Positions 33,341 to 36,231 of a DNA stretch of 36,231 nucleotides are shown in pieces. The translations under genes and the position numbers were made by a program. The notes under the pieces are model-generated. The model was given only the letters and a program-made list of their open reading frames with translations. It was not told where the DNA came from and made no database searches. Each line of letters starts with the position of its first letter. The stretch's first letter is position 1. Source of the stretch: Bradyrhizobium sp. YR681 (GTDB lineage Bacteria > Pseudomonadota > Alphaproteobacteria > Rhizobiales > Xanthobacteraceae); assembly GCF_000282615.1 (NCBI RefSeq), contig NZ_AKIY01000073.1, positions 1 to 36,231 of the forward strand, written 5' to 3'.

Positions 33341-33637
33341 GTGCGAGCGCTGACGACTTTATTATTTTGTCTGGCCACATTTTCTCTGGCGCACGCTGAA
33401 AGCGGGCTTGCCTCATATTACGGATACGGAAAAGGCAAGGGCGCCGAACTGACCTGCGCCCACCGGACGCGCCCGTTCGGCAGCGTGCTCACGGTGTCTT
33501 ATGGCGGTCGCACGATTCAATGCCGCGTCAATGATCGCGGCCCCTTCATTCGCGGCCGGATCGTCGACCTCTCGGTGCCCGCCGCCCGCGCGCTGGGCAT
33601 GATGAGCGCCGGCGTGGTGCGGGTCTCGGTGGAATAG
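33341..33637 (+). CDS. Short RlpA-like secreted protein, stress-linked
   Basis: GTG 33341 has GGGGAG 7 nt upstream; the longer frame from 33242 runs through the promoter. The 98-aa product has a Sec signal (RALTTLLFCLATFSLAHA, cut before ESGLAS) without a lipobox, then a bare double-psi beta-barrel: ASYYGYGKGKGAELTCAHRTRPFGS.L.VSYGG...CRVNDRGPFIRGRIVDLSVPAARALGM. The NDRGPFIRGR block is shared with the lipoprotein at 4913-5428. It has two Cys that could form a disulfide. The likely site is the periplasm, on peptidoglycan. The EcfG promoter suggests stress induction. Confidence 0.85.
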   Translation: MRALTTLLFCLATFSLAHAESGLASYYGYGKGKGAELTCAHRTRPFGSVLTVSYGGRTIQCRVNDRGPFIRGRIVDLSVPAARALGMMSAGVVRVSVE

Positions 33638-33686
33638 GCCTTCAGGCGCGTTATAGTGCCGCTCAAAGCAGGGGTGAGGGGGCGCT

Positions 33687-34856
33687 ATGGCCAGGATCAG
33701 GGTTGGACTCGTCGGCTGCGGCTTCGTGTCGGAGCTGCATATGTATGCGTTCCGGCGCGTCTATGGCGTAGACGTCGAGGTCGCGGCGGTGGCCGCGCGC
33801 GGCGACAAGGTCGTCGCGTTCGCGCAGCATCACAATATTCCGCGCGTCTATCGCAGCTTCGCCGAATTGATTGCGGACGCTGATATCGACGTCGTCGACA
33901 TTTGCACCCCGCCCAATCTCCACGCCGAAATGATCGTCGCGAGCATGCAGGCGGGCAAGCATGTGATCTGCGAAAAGCCCTTCGCCGGCTATTTCGGCCG
34001 CGAGGGCGATGCGCAGCCGATCGGCAGGCACGTGCCGAAGGCGCTGATGTATGAGCGCGTGCTGGAGGAGATGGACGCCACGCGCGCCGCGATCGAGCGC
34101 ACCGGAAAGCTCTTCATGTATGCCGAGGACTGGATCTATGCGCCTGCGGTGACCAAGACCGCGGAGATCATCAAGGCGACTAAAGACAAGATCCTGTTCA
34201 TGAAGGGCGAGGAGAGCCATTCCGGCTCGCACGCAGCCCATGCCGCGCAATGGGCGATGACCGGCGGCGGCTCGCTGATCCGCATGGGCTGCCATCCGCT
34301 CTCGGCCGTGCTGTATCTCAAGCAGGTCGAGGCGAGAGCGCGCGGCGAGACCATCCGCGTTGTCAGCGTCACCGGCGATGTCGGCAACGTTACGGCAAGC
34401 CTGAGGCCCGAAGAGCGCAGCTACATCAGGGCCAATCCCGTTGATGTCGAGGACTGGGGCACGCTCACTGCGACGTTTTCCGACGGCACCAAGGCGACCG
34501 TGTTCTCCGGCGACATGATCATGGGCGGCGTGCGCAACCTGGTCGAGACCTATACGTCCGGCGGTTCGCTGTTCGCCAACATCACGCCGAACAATCATCT
34601 GATGAGCTATCAGACCTCCGAGGAGAAGCTCGCTTCGGTCTACATCACCGAAAAGGTCGACCGCAAAACCGGCTGGCAATATGTCTGCCTCGAGGAGGAA
34701 TGGACGCGCGGCTATCTCCAGGAGATCCAGGACTTCATGGAATGCGCCGTGACGGGGCGGCAGCCGCTGTCGGATCTCGCGCTGGCGTATGAGACGATCA
34801 AGGTGAATTACGCCGGCTATTGGGCCGCGGAGGAGGGCCGGCGGGTGATGTTGTAG
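33687..34856 (+). CDS. Gfo/Idh/MocA-family oxidoreductase
   Basis: A 389-aa NAD(P)-dependent dehydrogenase. The Rossmann start is RIRVGLVGCGFVSELHMYAF (GxGxxx). VDICTPPNLHAEMIVASMQAGKHVICEKPF carries the family EKP motif with its catalytic Lys. The C-terminal sheet domain includes GGGSLIRMGCHPLSAVLYL, where the D/H site fits sugar or inositol-like substrates. It ends with DFMECAVTGRQPLSDLALAYETIKVNYAGYWAAEEGRRV. The substrate is unknown. It may be linked to the divergently oriented LivK-type gene that follows, but a palindromic repeat separates them. Confidence 0.92.
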   Translation: MARIRVGLVGCGFVSELHMYAFRRVYGVDVEVAAVAARGDKVVAFAQHHNIPRVYRSFAELIADADIDVVDICTPPNLHAEMIVASMQAGKHVICEKPFAGYFGREGDAQPIGRHVPKALMYERVLEEMDATRAAIERTGKLFMYAEDWIYAPAVTKTAEIIKATKDKILFMKGEESHSGSHAAHAAQWAMTGGGSLIRMGCHPLSAVLYLKQVEARARGETIRVVSVTGDVGNVTASLRPEERSYIRANPVDVEDWGTLTATFSDGTKATVFSGDMIMGGVRNLVETYTSGGSLFANITPNNHLMSYQTSEEKLASVYITEKVDRKTGWQYVCLEEEWTRGYLQEIQDFMECAVTGRQPLSDLALAYETIKVNYAGYWAAEEGRRVML

Positions 34857-34883
34857 GGGGATGCTCACCGCGACGGGACTGTG

Positions 34884-34926
34884 CTCCCTCGCCCCGCTTG
34901 CGGGGAGAGGGTTGGGGTGAGGGGGA
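34884..34926. repeat. Dispersed GC-rich palindromic element (single module)
   Basis: CTCCCTCGCCCCGCTTGCGGGGAGAGGG followed by TTGGGGTGAGGGGG. Same family as 24327-24450. It lies between convergent genes and its hairpin could act as a terminator for either. Confidence 0.7.
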
Positions 34927-34958
34927 CTCTCCACGGGGACGGTGAGAGGCGAAGAACC

Positions 34959-36231
34959 TCACGTCCCGTATGTCGATCCCTTCGGCAGCGGAAACACCGG
35001 GTCCTGGGTGCGAATGTTGGTCGGCCACACCACCGAGATGTGCTCGCCGGCGTTCTGCATCACCACCGGGGTCGAGCGCTCGTTCTGGCCGGAGAGCGGC
35101 GTGCCCGGCGGGAAGAATTTCACGCCATAGCCCTGGATGGTGCCGCCGGCGGGAATGTCGACGTCGAGCGCCGCTTTCCGGATCGCCTCGGGCTCGAAGC
35201 TGCCGTATTTCTCCTTGGCGACCGGCAGCACGTTGTTGAGCAGCAGCCAGGTCTGGTTGAAACCCATCGAGCAGTGCGGCGGCACGTCGGTGGCGCCGGT
35301 CTTGGCCTGGTAGCGCGTGACCATGGTCTTGGTCAGGTCGCCGATTCCCGGCGCGAGTTTTACGGGATCGAGCAGCTGCGCCGGCACCGGATCGATGTTG
35401 CAGAAATTGTCGATGTCGGGGCCAAAGGTCGCGCGCAGCTTGTCGAGCTGGCTGTAGCCGGCACCGGCGCCGAACAGCATCTTGAAGCGCAGTCCGCTCT
35501 CGCGCGCCTGGCGCAGGAACAGGGTGATGTCCGGATTGTAGCCGGCATGCGAGATCACGTCGACCTTGGCCCGCTTGAGCTTGGTCACGAGCACCGAGAG
35601 GTCCGGCGCGGACGCCGAATAGCCCTCGCGCATCACCACCTGGATGCCGGCCTGCTTGGCATAGGCCTCGTCGGCCGCGGCAACGCCGACGCCGTAAGGG
35701 CCGTCCTCGTGGATCAACGCGACCTTGACCTCGCCCGGCTCGATGCCGAGTTTTGTCTTGGCGTGCTCGGCGATGAAGCCGGCAAAGGCCTGGCCGTACT
35801 GATCGGAATGGATCTGCGCGCGAAACACGTATTGCAGGTTCTTGTCCTTGAACACGGCGGTCGAGACCGCGGTCGTGATCCAGAGGATCTTCTTCTGCTG
35901 CTCGACCTTCGCCGCCATCGGCACCGCGTGCGCGCTGGAATAGACGCCGTTGATGATGTCGATCTTTTCCTGGCTGATCAGCCGCTCGGCCTCGTTGATC
36001 GCGACATCCGCCTTGCTCTGGGAGTCCGCCGCAACCGGCACGATCTTGGTCTTGCCGCCGATGCCGCCCTTCTCGTTGACGAGGTCGATGGCAATCTGCG
36101 CGCCGACCGAGGAGGCGACCGAGCCGCCGGCGGCGAACGGGCCGGTCAGGTCGTAGATCAGGCCGATGCGCAATGTCTCGGCTTGCGCCTGGGCTCGTGT
36201 CCAATGGAGGCTGAGTGTGGCGGCGGCAGCC
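34959..36231 (-). CDS. Branched-chain-amino-acid-type ABC substrate-binding protein (5' partial)
   Basis: The frame is open to the right edge: the codons before the in-frame TTG at 36173 read AAAATLSLHWTRAQAQAET, the end of a signal peptide whose start lies outside. The mature protein begins LRIGLIYDLTGPFAAGGSVASSVGAQIAIDLVNEKGGIGGK, typical of the LivK/Peripla_BP_6 family. It continues with LISQEKIDIINGVYSSAHAVPMA, VALIHEDGPYGVGVAAADEAYAKQAG and SVLVTKLKRAKVDVISHAGYNPDITLFLRQ. About 404 mature residues, normal for the family. The ligand is unknown; these proteins bind amino acids, amides, urea or aromatic acids. Confidence 0.92.
   Translation of the reverse strand, partial: AAAATLSLHWTRAQAQAETLRIGLIYDLTGPFAAGGSVASSVGAQIAIDLVNEKGGIGGKTKIVPVAADSQSKADVAINEAERLISQEKIDIINGVYSSAHAVPMAAKVEQQKKILWITTAVSTAVFKDKNLQYVFRAQIHSDQYGQAFAGFIAEHAKTKLGIEPGEVKVALIHEDGPYGVGVAAADEAYAKQAGIQVVMREGYSASAPDLSVLVTKLKRAKVDVISHAGYNPDITLFLRQARESGLRFKMLFGAGAGYSQLDKLRATFGPDIDNFCNIDPVPAQLLDPVKLAPGIGDLTKTMVTRYQAKTGATDVPPHCSMGFNQTWLLLNNVLPVAKEKYGSFEPEAIRKAALDVDIPAGGTIQGYGVKFFPPGTPLSGQNERSTPVVMQNAGEHISVVWPTNIRTQDPVFPLPKGSTYGT

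Noticed and set aside
1..36231. CRISPR arrays, tRNA or rRNA genes, integrases or transposases
   Set aside because: No regularly spaced repeats, cloverleaf sequences or mobile-element proteins were seen on either strand.

Overview
The window looks like chromosome of an alphaproteobacterium of the Bradyrhizobium/Rhodopseudomonas type (inference). The grounds are very high G+C, densely packed genes on both strands, dispersed GC-rich intergenic palindromes, a DUF6894-like small protein, RlpA-like proteins, and three intergenic matches to the alphaproteobacterial general-stress promoter GGAAC-N16/17-CGTT. I see no phage genes, transposases, CRISPR arrays, rRNA or tRNA. Both ends cut genes: the first (+) lacks its N-terminus and the last (-) lacks the start of its signal peptide.

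Layout. 1-5.4 kb: a membrane-anchored repeat protein with a VHL-beta-like module, a DUF1800/DUF1501 pair, a 55-aa protein and an RlpA-like lipoprotein. 5.5-6.7 kb: small proteins, two of them behind general-stress promoter matches. 6.8-9.3 kb: divergent LysR regulator and MFS exporter around a T-N11-A palindrome. 9.3-15.1 kb: a Baeyer-Villiger monooxygenase fused to an HSL-type esterase, a type-B carboxylesterase lacking its nucleophile serine, a LigB-type extradiol dioxygenase, and small proteins. 15.1-17.3 kb: two Crp/Fnr-type regulators flanking a DUF6894-like gene. 17.3-20.5 kb: SemiSWEET, a Nudix hydrolase overlapping an alpha/beta hydrolase, a divergent TetR regulator sharing a 24-bp perfect palindrome, and another alpha/beta hydrolase. 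20.6-23.3 kb: glgC-glgA. 23.7-25.5 kb: a Gly/Tyr-rich secreted protein, a tiny membrane peptide, and an SsuA-like binding protein. 25.9-32.1 kb: a compact six-gene operon (Tat-type NitT/TauT binding protein, permease, ATPase, acyl-CoA-dehydrogenase-fold oxidoreductase, SsuD-like FMN monooxygenase, second SsuA-like binding protein). 32.4-36.2 kb: a CmcJ/NvfI-like protein, a second RlpA-like protein with a general-stress promoter, a Gfo/Idh/MocA oxidoreductase and a LivK-type binding protein.

How the genes work together. The strongest unit is the 25.9-32.1 kb operon with the divergent ssuA-like gene: uptake of an organosulfur compound (sulfonate or related, inferred from SsuA/SsuD similarity) followed by two flavin-dependent oxygenation steps. 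A 13-bp motif ending in a TTGAC -35 box occurs in front of both divergent transcription units, which suggests common control. The 17.6-19.8 kb TetR-hydrolase-Nudix set is a second self-contained regulatory unit. The BVMO-esterase fusion could carry out ketone to ester to alcohol plus acid in one polypeptide. No single locus looks like a classic defence island or secretion system; the novelty is in unusual enzymes and in regulatory architecture.
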